Positions 6,911-13,098 are shown, counted from the stretch's first letter. The stretch: DNA of 16,567 nucleotides from Desulfobacteraceae bacterium (GCA_021162325.1 JAGGYV010000149.1:1-16567); one strand, 5' to 3'. The notes: generated by a model not told the origin, from the sequence alone. Made by a program: numbers and translations.

Positions 6911-6944
6911 ACCAAAATGTACGTCATAATGGTGCCTTTGTCAA
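6911..6944 (-). promoter_or_regulatory. toxin-antitoxin promoter with overlapping palindromic operator
   Basis: On the reverse strand TTGACA (6944-6939) and TACATT (6921-6916) are separated by exactly 17 bp, a strong sigma-70 promoter. The 23-bp imperfect palindrome at 6911-6933 (arms ACCA..ATG and CAT..TGGT) covers the -10 and spacer, where an RHH antitoxin would bind for autorepression. It lies about 40-70 bp upstream of the antitoxin start. Confidence 0.75.
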
Positions 6945-7475
6945 CCTGATTTTTTAGCTTCCGTAATCAGCGTACAGCGGGACGTTTTTTAATAGAGAGG
7001 TCAAGTCCATTCTTGGCTTCTAATGCCTAAATTTTTCAGCATAGGGGTCTGCCCTTGTCTCATTTTAAAATTTTATAAAGCGTCAAAAGCAGTCCGCAAC
7101 CCAAGATTTAAATTCAATTTGCCGTTTTTTCGCCGTCATCGTCCAGTTCCACTTCCAGGTAAATGATTCTCACATTGATGCTGGCTGCACGGTTTTTGTC
7201 ATCATATGTTTTTTTAAGATCTTTTGTGAAAAAAACGAACGGTTCTATGAAACATCGTCGGAAAATTCATCAGCAAAAAATCCTTTGGATGGCGTCTGAT
7301 TCCTGATTCACGGAAACCTCCTTGCCGTAGGGACGTAGAAAAAAATAATTATCCCATCTTACTTGTCTTTTGGCCCGTATTCTTTGTTGCGATAAAACTC
7401 CCATAACCGGGAAGAGTGTTCCCGTTTCTTCTAATTATAACCATTAAGCATTGTTCGTAATTCATAAGATTGTCA
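6945..7475. other. gene-poor, degraded stretch upstream of the toxin-antitoxin operon
   Basis: Apart from the decayed frame at 7114-7311 no intact gene is seen. A reverse-strand frame near 7000-7060 opens MRQGQTPMLKNLGIRSQEWT and stops; it has no ribosome binding site and looks like an eroded remnant. A CGGGAA/TTCCCG hairpin lies near 7410-7427. Confidence 0.4.
7114..7311 (-). pseudogene. decayed reading frame of unknown identity
   Basis: A GTG at 7311 has a perfect AAGGAGG 5 bp upstream, but the frame meets two consecutive TGA codons (7267-7272) after 13 codons. Beyond them the same frame stays open for 50 codons with protein-like content (FIEPFVFFTKDLKKTYDDKN, then INVRIIYLEVELDDDGEKTAN) and ends at TGA 7114-7116. 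A neighbouring frame reads GFFADEFSDDVS across the stops, suggesting frameshift damage in a homopolymer. The frame also extends upstream of the GTG to about 7430. I cannot name the family. It is probably the remnant of a gene disrupted near the toxin-antitoxin pair. Confidence 0.35.
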
Positions 7476-7539
7476 AAGACAGCCGGATTTTTCCGGCCGT
7501 CTTATTGAAAATGGCTGGAATCCTCACCCCATTTTCAAT
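7476..7539. other. two adjacent hairpins
   Basis: AAGACAGCCGG pairs with CCGGCCGTCTT (7476-7503, one mismatch). Immediately after, ATTGAAAATGG pairs perfectly with CCATTTTCAAT (7504-7539), followed by a loosely T-rich run (TCTTTTG). They may be tandem terminator-like structures or part of a structured RNA. They lie inside a 63-codon TTG-initiated frame (7451-7642) that I do not accept as a gene. Confidence 0.5.
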
Positions 7540-7591
7540 TCTTTTGATATCTCCTCTGATCCCCAAAAAACTTCTTTATGAGCGATATAAC

Positions 7592-7620
7592 TTGACCACC
7601 GTGGTATACATGCTTAATAG
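7592..7620 (+). promoter_or_regulatory. possible sigma-70 promoter with ACCAC/GTGGT palindrome
   Basis: TTGACC (7592-7597), 17 bp, then TAATAG (7615-7620). The inverted repeat ACCACCGTGGT (7595-7605) overlaps the -35. It points through repeat R2 toward the gene at 7916, about 290 bp away. Sequence match is moderate. Confidence 0.25.
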
Positions 7621-7632
7621 TGTCGTTAATAC

Positions 7633-7780
7633 AAATACTTGACTTTTATTAAATAGTTTTTTAATCTGTCGGTATTATTTTTCGTTAAATTAAACTTCCC
7701 ATCCGGAAAATGGGAACATTTGCCCCTGAAATTCCTTTTTTAGTTTAATCCACCGATAAACCAGATCCCTGGCGAAAAAT
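7633..7780. repeat. diverged ~150-bp repeat, copy R2
   Basis: This is the direct-orientation partner of 5712-5865, sharing the same ordered blocks from AATACTTGA to GCGAAAAAT. It carries its own perfect hairpin TTCCCAT/ATGGGAA (about 7708-7728), in a position where R1 differs, so the fold is not conserved. Just upstream, codons ending at 7642 (..LLYERYNL....MLNSVV) faintly resemble the C-terminus of the 5186 protein, so R2 may mark the remains of a paralogue plus its trailer. Confidence 0.65.
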
Positions 7781-7915
7781 TTCAAACCGGATAACCGTTT
7801 TAATCGCGCTGTCTTAAATTCCGCTTGGATTGGAAGTCGCGTCGCGTCATTTTTGGGTGATTAAAAAGCAGTTTCTCCGGTTGAATCTTTAATCTGAAAA
7901 AACAGGAGAACGGGG

Positions 7916-8248
7916 ATGCGTCAGAAGTATCAGATGATCAGAGATGATGTCGAAAACATACTCAAGATCAGGGAGTATGCCATCATTGATAAAGATTTGA
8001 AAAATGTCGCCACTGCCAACCTGCGTGAAATGGATTTTTTTCTACTTTACGAAGAGATCTATGACCGTTCTTTTATAAAAAGTGCGATTGCCGGAGAGAA
8101 AAATTTGATTCAGGCATTGCGGACCGTCAATTTTTTTCCAGTCGCAAACTATGCCGCCGAACTCGCCGAAGCAGTCATGGGCCTGTATGATTCAGGCAAA
8201 GAATGCCAGACAGAACTTTTTTTTGATGATGCCATACCCATGGTTTGA
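7916..8248 (+). CDS. unrecognised 110-residue helical protein
   Basis: No family is recognised. ATG 7916 has AGGAG 7 bp upstream, a good start. The protein is acidic and predicted all-helical, without signal peptide or membrane span. It opens MRQKYQMIRDDVENILKIRE, with a central FFLLYEEIYDRSFIKSAI and a C-terminal AELAEAVMGLYDSG. About 140 bp separate it from the rubrerythrin-like gene in the same direction with no terminator between them, so they could be co-transcribed. Confidence 0.75.
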   Translation: MRQKYQMIRDDVENILKIREYAIIDKDLKNVATANLREMDFFLLYEEIYDRSFIKSAIAGEKNLIQALRTVNFFPVANYAAELAEAVMGLYDSGKECQTELFFDDAIPMV

Positions 8249-8391
8249 TTTTGAATAAATGATTGAAATCAAGGATAAAGAGGCATAAAGTAGAGTTTCA
8301 TCAATTTGGAATTTAATTTAATCCAAACTTTTCATATATTTGAAGCGCTCGGCGTGGATAAACATTTAAACAATAGCAGTTGGGAGGCAGG

Positions 8392-8853
8392 ATGGAAAAT
8401 GGTTTTAAGACATTTGCCGAAGTGATTAGTTTTGCTGTGATGCGGGAAGAAGAATCATATAAATTTTATAAAAATCTTGCGGAAACGACCACGGATCCAT
8501 TCCTCCAGCCGCTTTTTAGTGAGTTTGCCAGGGAAGAATTGCAACACAAAAAGATGCTGCTGACCATTGACGCCAGTGCCCTTGAAAAAATGTTTGAGAG
8601 AATAATAGAAAAACAGGACGACTTGGGAATTGCCAAAAAACTTGAGAATGTTGCGCCGAATCCGGAGATGGCGTTTGCTGATGCCCTGGTCCTGGCCATG
8701 AAGCGTGAGGACAAAGCCTTTGAATTGTATTCTCTGCTGGCTGAAATCTCAGATGATGACGATTTAAGTGTTTTGTTTCTGGGACTTGCCAAAGAAGAGG
8801 AGCAGCATCGGACAAAAATTGAAAAAACATATAAATCGCTTTTTGATCAGTAA
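8392..8853 (+). CDS. rubrerythrin/ferritin-like diiron protein
   Basis: A 153-residue four-helix ferritin-like protein. Two halves each carry the diiron pattern. In the first, E-x6-Y occurs in MREEESYKFY (around 17-26) with EELQH (48-52). In the second, MKREDKAFELY (around 102-112) is paired with EEEQH (134-138). Such proteins use a non-heme diiron site for peroxide reduction or related oxidative-stress roles in anaerobes. There is no C-terminal rubredoxin domain, so it is not a full-length classical rubrerythrin. ATG 8392 is chosen because GGGAGG lies 4-5 bp upstream; an in-frame TTG at 8380 would place that site inside the gene. A TTTGGA/TCCAAA inverted repeat about 85 bp upstream may be regulatory. 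Confidence 0.88.
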   Translation: MENGFKTFAEVISFAVMREEESYKFYKNLAETTTDPFLQPLFSEFAREELQHKKMLLTIDASALEKMFERIIEKQDDLGIAKKLENVAPNPEMAFADALVLAMKREDKAFELYSLLAEISDDDDLSVLFLGLAKEEEQHRTKIEKTYKSLFDQ

Positions 8854-8896
8854 AAAACCCGGTTCAGTCTGAAGTCATGAACCAGAAGCGATTGTT

Positions 8897-8950
8897 GCCC
8901 GGAATTTTTATTGGCACCTTTTAAAATAATAATTACGGGCTTTTTATTTT
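8897..8950 (+). terminator. rho-independent terminator after the rubrerythrin-like gene
   Basis: GCCCGGAATTTTTATT (from 8897) pairs with AATAATAATTACGGGC (to 8940) with two or three mismatches over about 16 bp, followed by TTTTTATTTT (8941-8950). A second hairpin GGTTCA/TGAACC (about 8862-8884) precedes it, and on the reverse strand is followed by GGGTTTTTT. Confidence 0.8.
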
Positions 8951-8995
8951 GAAAGCGTCCGGACCACCATTCGCCGGATTTTTACGGATGTCTAT

Positions 8996-10123
8996 ATGAA
9001 AAAAGATAACAAGCTTATCATAATTATCAGTTTTCTTCTGGTCATTGGTTTTTTGATTACCAGTCTGGCCAGTTACTTTGTGTCGTTAAAATCATTGCGC
9101 TCTGAAATTATAATAAATGAGCTGCCATTGACCAGCGACAATATTTATTCGGAAATCCAAAAAGATTTGTTCCGTCCTGTTTTTATTTCTTCCCTGATGG
9201 CAAAAAACACGTTTTTAAGGGACTGGGTTATTTCCGGGGAGAAGGATGAGGCGCAAGTCACGAAATACCTCAAGGAAATAAAAGAAAAATTCAATACGTT
9301 TACCAGTTTTTTTGTGTCTGAAAAAACCCGGAATTATTATTATACGGACGGTATGCTTAAGAAAGTGGCTCCGGATGAAGAACGGGATGCCTGGTATTTC
9401 AGGGTTCGTGAAATGAAGGACGAGTACGAAATCAATGTCGATCCGGATATGGCCAACAAGGACATGATGACCATTTTTGTCAATTATCGCATGTTTGACT
9501 ATGATGGCAATTATATCGGGGCGACAGGCGTTGGTCTGACAGTGGATGCGGTGAAGATACTGATTGAGGAGTATCAAAAAAAATACAACCGGGATATTTA
9601 TTTTGTTGATAAAAACGGCGACGTCAAGCTTTCCGGGTCAAATTTTTTGAAACCGGGTGCCAATATTTTTAAAAGCGAGCGTTATACACATTATGTGGAT
9701 GAAATTCTTTCGCACCCGGAGTGGTCATTTAATTATAGAGATGAAAACGGTATGGTTCATGTGAACACCCGTTATGTCACTGAATTCGAGTGGTACCTTG
9801 TTGTGGAACAGCCCGAAGGGGAGACCACCCGGCATATTTTTATCGCGCTGATGATCAATTTGGGGATATGCATTTTTATCACCATTATTGTTCTGGTGCT
9901 GGTTTCATTAAGTGTTAAAGCATACCTGAGCAGAATCGACACCCTTCGCGGAATCGTTCCGATTTGTTCTTACTGCAAGCAGATTCGAGATGACAAGGGG
10001 TACTGGAACCAGGTGGAGGCGTATGTCGCCAAGCATACTGATGCGGAATTTAGCCACGGAATTTGTCCGGACTGCATGAAAAAGCATTACCCGGAATTCG
10101 CTGATAAAATCGATAGAAAATAA
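8996..10123 (+). CDS. membrane sensor: Cache-like periplasmic domain plus C-terminal CxxC...CxxC module
   Basis: In this 375-residue protein a first membrane helix (about 7-29) is followed by a ~250-residue extracytoplasmic region (about 35-278) with double-Cache character (DAWYFRVREM, YDGNYIGATGVGLTVD, FEWYLVVEQP) and a second membrane helix (281-307). The cytoplasmic tail (about 318-375) contains ICSYC (C324/C327), RDDKGYWNQVEAYV, EFSHGICPDC (C357/C360) and YPEF. This tail, probably a zinc ribbon, is one I know from the C-termini of many deltaproteobacterial PAS and sensor proteins; its function is not established. No HAMP, kinase, cyclase or methyl-accepting domain is present, so output is unclear, perhaps through protein contact or redox/metal sensing. 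ATG 8996 has only a weak GGA-type binding site. The PAS-sigma-54 activator starts 77 bp downstream and may be its partner. Confidence 0.85.
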   Translation: MKKDNKLIIIISFLLVIGFLITSLASYFVSLKSLRSEIIINELPLTSDNIYSEIQKDLFRPVFISSLMAKNTFLRDWVISGEKDEAQVTKYLKEIKEKFNTFTSFFVSEKTRNYYYTDGMLKKVAPDEERDAWYFRVREMKDEYEINVDPDMANKDMMTIFVNYRMFDYDGNYIGATGVGLTVDAVKILIEEYQKKYNRDIYFVDKNGDVKLSGSNFLKPGANIFKSERYTHYVDEILSHPEWSFNYRDENGMVHVNTRYVTEFEWYLVVEQPEGETTRHIFIALMINLGICIFITIIVLVLVSLSVKAYLSRIDTLRGIVPICSYCKQIRDDKGYWNQVEAYVAKHTDAEFSHGICPDCMKKHYPEFADKIDRK

Positions 10124-10200
10124 TTCGTGGACGGCCCTTACGGGAAATTTTCGTACCGGTCAGCCGGAGTTCTGGCGCAGGACGCAATGGGTATACGCAC

Positions 10201-11610
10201 ATGGCAAAAAAATCGAAATCACCCGATAAATTAAAAGAAACTGCCACGGAGGCCATCCTGGAAAGTGTTTCCGACGGTGTTTTTACGGTGGATCACAATT
10301 GGAAAATCATGTCGTTTAATCGGTCAGCGGAGGAAATTACCGGTATCCCCCGGAATGAAGCCATCGGCAGACATTGCTGGGAAGTGTTTCGGTCCAATAT
10401 GTGTGAAAGTGACTGCGCGCTGAAAAAAACCATGAAAGAAAGCAAATCCTTTGTCAACACCTCAACGCATATTATCAATAGTGAAAAAAAACGAATTCCC
10501 ATCACCGTATCCACATCCCTGCTAAAAGATAAAGAGGGAAAAATTATCGGTGGCGTGGAAACCTTCCGGGATCATACGTTGGTGGAAGAGTTGCGAAAGA
10601 AGCTTTCCGGCAGTTATCGGATGGGGGATATTGTCAGTGCCAGCCCGGAAATGAAAAGAATTTTCAGCATCCTTCCGCAGATATCCGAAAGTGACAGCAC
10701 GGTGTTGATCGAGGGAGAGACCGGGACAGGAAAAGAGTTGATGGCCCGGGCGATCCACAATTTAAGCCTGCGAAAAGACCATCCGTTTGTGGCAATCAAC
10801 TGCGGGGCATTGCCGGATACCCTTTTGGAGTCGGAACTTTTCGGTTACAAGGCCGGGGCGTTTACCCATGCGGTAAAAGACAAGCCGGGACTTTTTGCTG
10901 TTGCCAAAGGGGGGACGCTTTTGCTTGATGAAATTGGGGATACAAGCGCGGCGTTTCAGGCAAGACTGCTCCGGGTGCTTGAGGAACAGGAGTTTCAGCC
11001 CCTTGGGGCGGTGAAAAAGGAAAAAGCAAATGTCCGGGTGATTGCCGCCACAAATAAAAATCTTTCCCGTCTGGTGGAAGAGAAAATATTTCGCCAGGAT
11101 CTTTTTTACCGGATTAATGTGGTAAACATAAACCTTCCGCCGCTAAGGCAGCGCATGGAGGATATACTGCTGCTGATCGAACATTTTATCGCCAAACTCA
11201 ACCGTCTCCGGGGAAAATTCGTCAGCGGAATTGATCAGCAGGTCCTTGAAATTTTGATGTCCCATGATTTTCCCGGTAATATCCGGGAGTTGGAAAATAT
11301 TATTGAACACGCATTTGTGTTGTGCGCAGAAGGGGATATTAAGCCGGAGCATCTTCCGGCAATGTTTTCTAAGCAATCCAGGACAATCTCTGAACATGAA
11401 ATCCCGGAATATGAAACGCCGGATGATCCGGTCCGGTCAGCGGAAATCAGGGTTATCATGGATGCGTTGAAACGAAATAATTATAACCGCAAAGCCGCTG
11501 CCGATGATCTTGGCATGCATAAAAGTACGCTTTTTAGAAAAATTGAAAAGCTGGGTATTCGCCTTCCGAAAATTGACGGTCGTTCCAGAAATTACAAAGA
11601 CACCGTATAG
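10201..11610 (+). CDS. PAS-domain sigma-54-dependent transcriptional activator
   Basis: A 469-residue one-component enhancer-binding protein. A PAS domain (about 15-125) contains a cysteine cluster HCWEVFRSNMCESDC (C59, C68, C72) that I recall from many PAS activators of anaerobes and that may bind metal or sense redox. The AAA+ domain (about 143-370) has Walker A GETGTGKE (172-179), Walker B LLDEIGD (D243/E244) and FRQDLFYRI. The sigma-54 contact loop reads GAFTHA (219-224) instead of GAFTGA. A Fis-type helix-turn-helix lies at the C-terminus (NRKAAADDLGMHKSTLFRKI). ATG 10201 has a weak binding site. It follows the membrane sensor and precedes a near-perfect sigma-54 promoter at 11749, its likely target. 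Confidence 0.94.
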   Translation: MAKKSKSPDKLKETATEAILESVSDGVFTVDHNWKIMSFNRSAEEITGIPRNEAIGRHCWEVFRSNMCESDCALKKTMKESKSFVNTSTHIINSEKKRIPITVSTSLLKDKEGKIIGGVETFRDHTLVEELRKKLSGSYRMGDIVSASPEMKRIFSILPQISESDSTVLIEGETGTGKELMARAIHNLSLRKDHPFVAINCGALPDTLLESELFGYKAGAFTHAVKDKPGLFAVAKGGTLLLDEIGDTSAAFQARLLRVLEEQEFQPLGAVKKEKANVRVIAATNKNLSRLVEEKIFRQDLFYRINVVNINLPPLRQRMEDILLLIEHFIAKLNRLRGKFVSGIDQQVLEILMSHDFPGNIRELENIIEHAFVLCAEGDIKPEHLPAMFSKQSRTISEHEIPEYETPDDPVRSAEIRVIMDALKRNNYNRKAAADDLGMHKSTLFRKIEKLGIRLPKIDGRSRNYKDTV

Positions 11611-11621
11611 GGTTGCCGTTA

Positions 11622-11640
11622 TGCGACTATATACGTCGCA
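11622..11640. promoter_or_regulatory. TGCGAC/GTCGCA inverted repeat: possible activator site or weak terminator
   Basis: TGCGAC and GTCGCA are separated by 7 bp, just after the activator stop codon and about 110-125 bp upstream of the sigma-54 promoter at 11749. That is the usual distance for an enhancer-binding-protein site. The ATTTTGCGTTT that follows is a poor U tract, so it could also be a weak terminator for the activator gene. Only one such site is evident. Confidence 0.4.
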
Positions 11641-11748
11641 ATTTTGCGTTTCTGAGTAAATGATGCCTCCTTGTTTTTAGCTGCTTTAATTTTGTAACAT
11701 CCCGTTATTGTATGGTATCATTTTATTTTAAAAAAGTTTTATAAATAA

Positions 11749-11764
11749 TGGCACAAGGATTGCT
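11749..11764 (+). promoter_or_regulatory. sigma-54 (-24/-12) promoter of the metal-cluster operon
   Basis: TGGCACAAGGATTGCT matches TGGCAC-N5-TTGCW exactly, with GG and GC 10 bp apart. The transcript should start near 11775, about 64 bp before ATG 11839. It sits between a sigma-54 activator gene and the NifX-like operon. Confidence 0.88.
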
Positions 11765-11838
11765 TTAATAATTGACGGTGCTTGGCTGAAAATTAGTTTG
11801 TGGTCAGGCACAGGAAAGGAAAAGGAGGCAACAATTGT

Positions 11839-12435
11839 ATGAGAGTCGCACTGACAGCCTGGGGAGACATAATATCGCCGGTTTTTGATTCCGCCCGAAT
11901 GCTTTTGATTGTGGAAGTTGAAAATGGTGAAATTGCCAATAGAAGTTATGAAATGCTTATGCCTGAAATGTCTTCCCGTTTGGCGGGTATGCTGAATGGT
12001 TTTTCAGTTGATGTTTTGATTTGCGGCGCAATTTCACAGATACCGGCCGGTATTATTGAGACCAGCGGTATCCGCCTCATTCCGTTTGTCAGCGGTAATG
12101 TGGAGGAAGTGCTTGCTGCTTATGCAATGGGTGCACAGATTGTCCCGAAATTTTCAATGCCGGGATGCGGCCGCCGACACAGACAGAAACGCGGCCGCAG
12201 TGATTTTTTTAATCAGGAAAAGGAGGTGAGAGTTATGCCAGGAGGAGATAAGAGAGGTCCACAGGGAAGTGGCCCCGGTAGCGGTAGAGGCCGTGGCGGA
12301 TGCGTTACAGATAACGGCGGCGGAGTTCCGGGACGTGGCCAGGGTCAGGGATCCGGCCAGGATCAGGGTTCCGGCCAGGGCCAGGGCCGTGGTCGCGGTG
12401 GAAAGTCGGGCCAGGGCAGGGGAAGAAGAAATTAA
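11839..12435 (+). CDS. NifX-like (dinitrogenase Fe-Mo cofactor family) protein with fused Gly-rich DUF5320-like tail
   Basis: The ATG at 11839 follows GGAGG by 10 bp. Residues 1-110 are a NifX/NifY/MTH1175-type domain (MRVALTAWGDIISPVFDSAR; VLICGAISQ; GIRLIPFVSGNVEEVLAAY), the fold that binds Fe-Mo or other Fe-S cofactors. A basic linker (GRRHRQKRGR) follows. From M133 the sequence becomes MPGGDKRGPQGSGPGSGRGR and a Gly/Gln/Arg-rich tail, resembling the start of DUF5320 proteins. This second part has its own perfect ribosome binding site, and the two parts are joined in frame only through a T7 run (12204-12210), so the 198-residue fusion may not be the only product. No nitrogenase genes are nearby; such proteins are common outside nitrogen fixation. 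Confidence 0.85.
   Translation: MRVALTAWGDIISPVFDSARMLLIVEVENGEIANRSYEMLMPEMSSRLAGMLNGFSVDVLICGAISQIPAGIIETSGIRLIPFVSGNVEEVLAAYAMGAQIVPKFSMPGCGRRHRQKRGRSDFFNQEKEVRVMPGGDKRGPQGSGPGSGRGRGGCVTDNGGGVPGRGQGQGSGQDQGSGQGQGRGRGGKSGQGRGRRN
12235..12435 (+). CDS. internal in-frame start: 66-residue DUF5320-like Gly-rich protein
   Basis: AAGGAGGTGA (12220-12229) stands ideally before ATG 12235, which is in frame with the gene that begins at 11839. The product starts MPGGDKRGPQGSGPGSGRGR, close to the MPxxDxTGPxGxGPxTGRGxGxC opening of DUF5320 proteins, contains one cysteine (GGC) and then low-complexity GQGQGSGQ / GRGRGG repeats. Independent translation is likely whether or not the upstream frame reads through. 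Adding a single T to the T7 run at 12204-12210 would end the upstream gene at TAA just before this ribosome binding site, giving the usual two-gene arrangement. Confidence 0.6.
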   Translation: MPGGDKRGPQGSGPGSGRGRGGCVTDNGGGVPGRGQGQGSGQDQGSGQGQGRGRGGKSGQGRGRRN

Positions 12436-12455
12436 TACCTGAGAATTCAGGTATT
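12434..12455. other. intercistronic hairpin overlapping the stop codon
   Basis: AATACCTGA and TCAGGTATT form a perfect 9-bp stem with a 4-nt loop, beginning inside the TAA stop codon of the preceding gene. ATATATAC rather than a T run follows, so it is more likely an mRNA-stabilising or processing structure than a terminator. Confidence 0.5.
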
Positions 12456-12496
12456 ATATATACATCGTTAATTTTATATCTAAGGAGAAAATGATT

Positions 12497-12799
12497 ATGC
12501 CAGGATTTAACGGAACTGGTCCAATGGGTGCCGGACCAATGACCGGTGGTGCCCGGGGGTATTGTAATCCCGCTTATGCAGGAAATGAAAGGTCCATGGG
12601 GTATGGTAGAGGGATGGCGTATGGTCGTGGTTTCAGGGGTGGTTCTGCTCCCGGCAGGGGGGGGGCGGCGCGCGGATATGGCAGGGGAGCACAATATCCG
12701 CCAGTGTATTCCCAGGATCCGATTGATGAGTTGAATGCGCTCAAGCAGCAGGTGGATGCAATTAATCGGCGGATTAGCGAACTGGAACAAGCCGAATAA
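12497..12799 (+). CDS. DUF5320 family protein
   Basis: The 100-residue protein opens MPGFNGTGPMGAGPMTGGAR, then GYC, the DUF5320 signature. A Gly/Arg/Tyr-rich middle (GYGRGMAYGRGFRGG) follows, and the C-terminus is a short coiled coil (DPIDELNALKQQVDAINRRI). The start is ATG 12497, because AAGGAG (12482-12487) is 9 bp from it but only 3 bp from the in-frame ATG at 12491, and the family begins MPGF/MPxxD. DUF5320 proteins are small, of unknown function, and regularly found next to NifX-like proteins as here. The coiled coil resembles that at the end of the protein at 13099. Confidence 0.9.
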   Translation: MPGFNGTGPMGAGPMTGGARGYCNPAYAGNERSMGYGRGMAYGRGFRGGSAPGRGGAARGYGRGAQYPPVYSQDPIDELNALKQQVDAINRRISELEQAE

Positions 12800-12846
12800 T
12801 TTTTCATGTGATTGATTAATACATAACAAGCGTTTTGTCTTTAAAT

Positions 12847-12897
12847 CATCAGGCTCCGGTGAGATGTATGCTTGCCGAAGTCTGATGTTTTCGTTTG
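12847..12897 (+). terminator. probable rho-independent terminator after the DUF5320 gene
   Basis: CATCAGGCT-C-CGGT (12847-12860) pairs with GCCG-A-AGTCTGATG (12874-12887): 13 bp including two wobble pairs and one C.A mismatch, then TTTTCGTTT. Read-through is possible, so it may only reduce expression of the genes from 13099 on. The remaining ~200 bp to 13099 hold TTGACA (13018) and an AT-rich run with TATAAT about 24 bp further, a poorly spaced promoter at best. Confidence 0.65.
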
Positions 12898-13098
12898 TCA
12901 GGTCGGAAACTGGCCAAAGATAAGGCGTGGTGAGATAACGTTTGTCATCCCTGGTGGTCTGATTTTTTACGAAATCAACAGGTTAAGGTGAAATAAAATA
13001 AAATTTTAAAAAGGAAGTTTGACAGCCGGGAAATTTTTTGAGATTTAATATAATTTGGTATTTAATCAAATAAATTCGGCTGCAAGGAGGGAAAAATA

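Noticed and set aside
7451..7642. 63-codon TTG-initiated frame, hydrophobic
   Set aside because: It has no ribosome binding site and is built over two hairpins and a promoter-like sequence. At most its 3' end is the remnant of a paralogue of the 5186 gene.
7853..7872. Possible sigma-54 promoter before the 110-residue gene
   Set aside because: The spacing can be made to fit but the flanking consensus bases do not match.
8950..8975. Possible sigma-54 promoter before the membrane sensor (GG-N10-GC in the stretch near 8960)
   Set aside because: Only the GG and GC dinucleotides match; the TGGCAC and TTGC contexts are absent.
12305..12829. Reverse-strand 174-codon frame
   Set aside because: It is antisense to the Gly-rich DUF5320-like genes, with no ribosome binding site and Pro/Thr/His-rich composition.
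12847..12897. Idea that this structured leader before the 13099 gene is a molybdenum-cofactor or similar riboswitch
   Set aside because: The structure is a single imperfect stem-loop followed by a T run, and no conserved riboswitch core can be recognised. A terminator for the upstream gene is simpler.
12961..12981. GATTTTTTACGAA resembling the end of the dispersed repeat
   Set aside because: Only about 12 bases match in an AT-rich region, and the following GCCATCAA end is not preserved.
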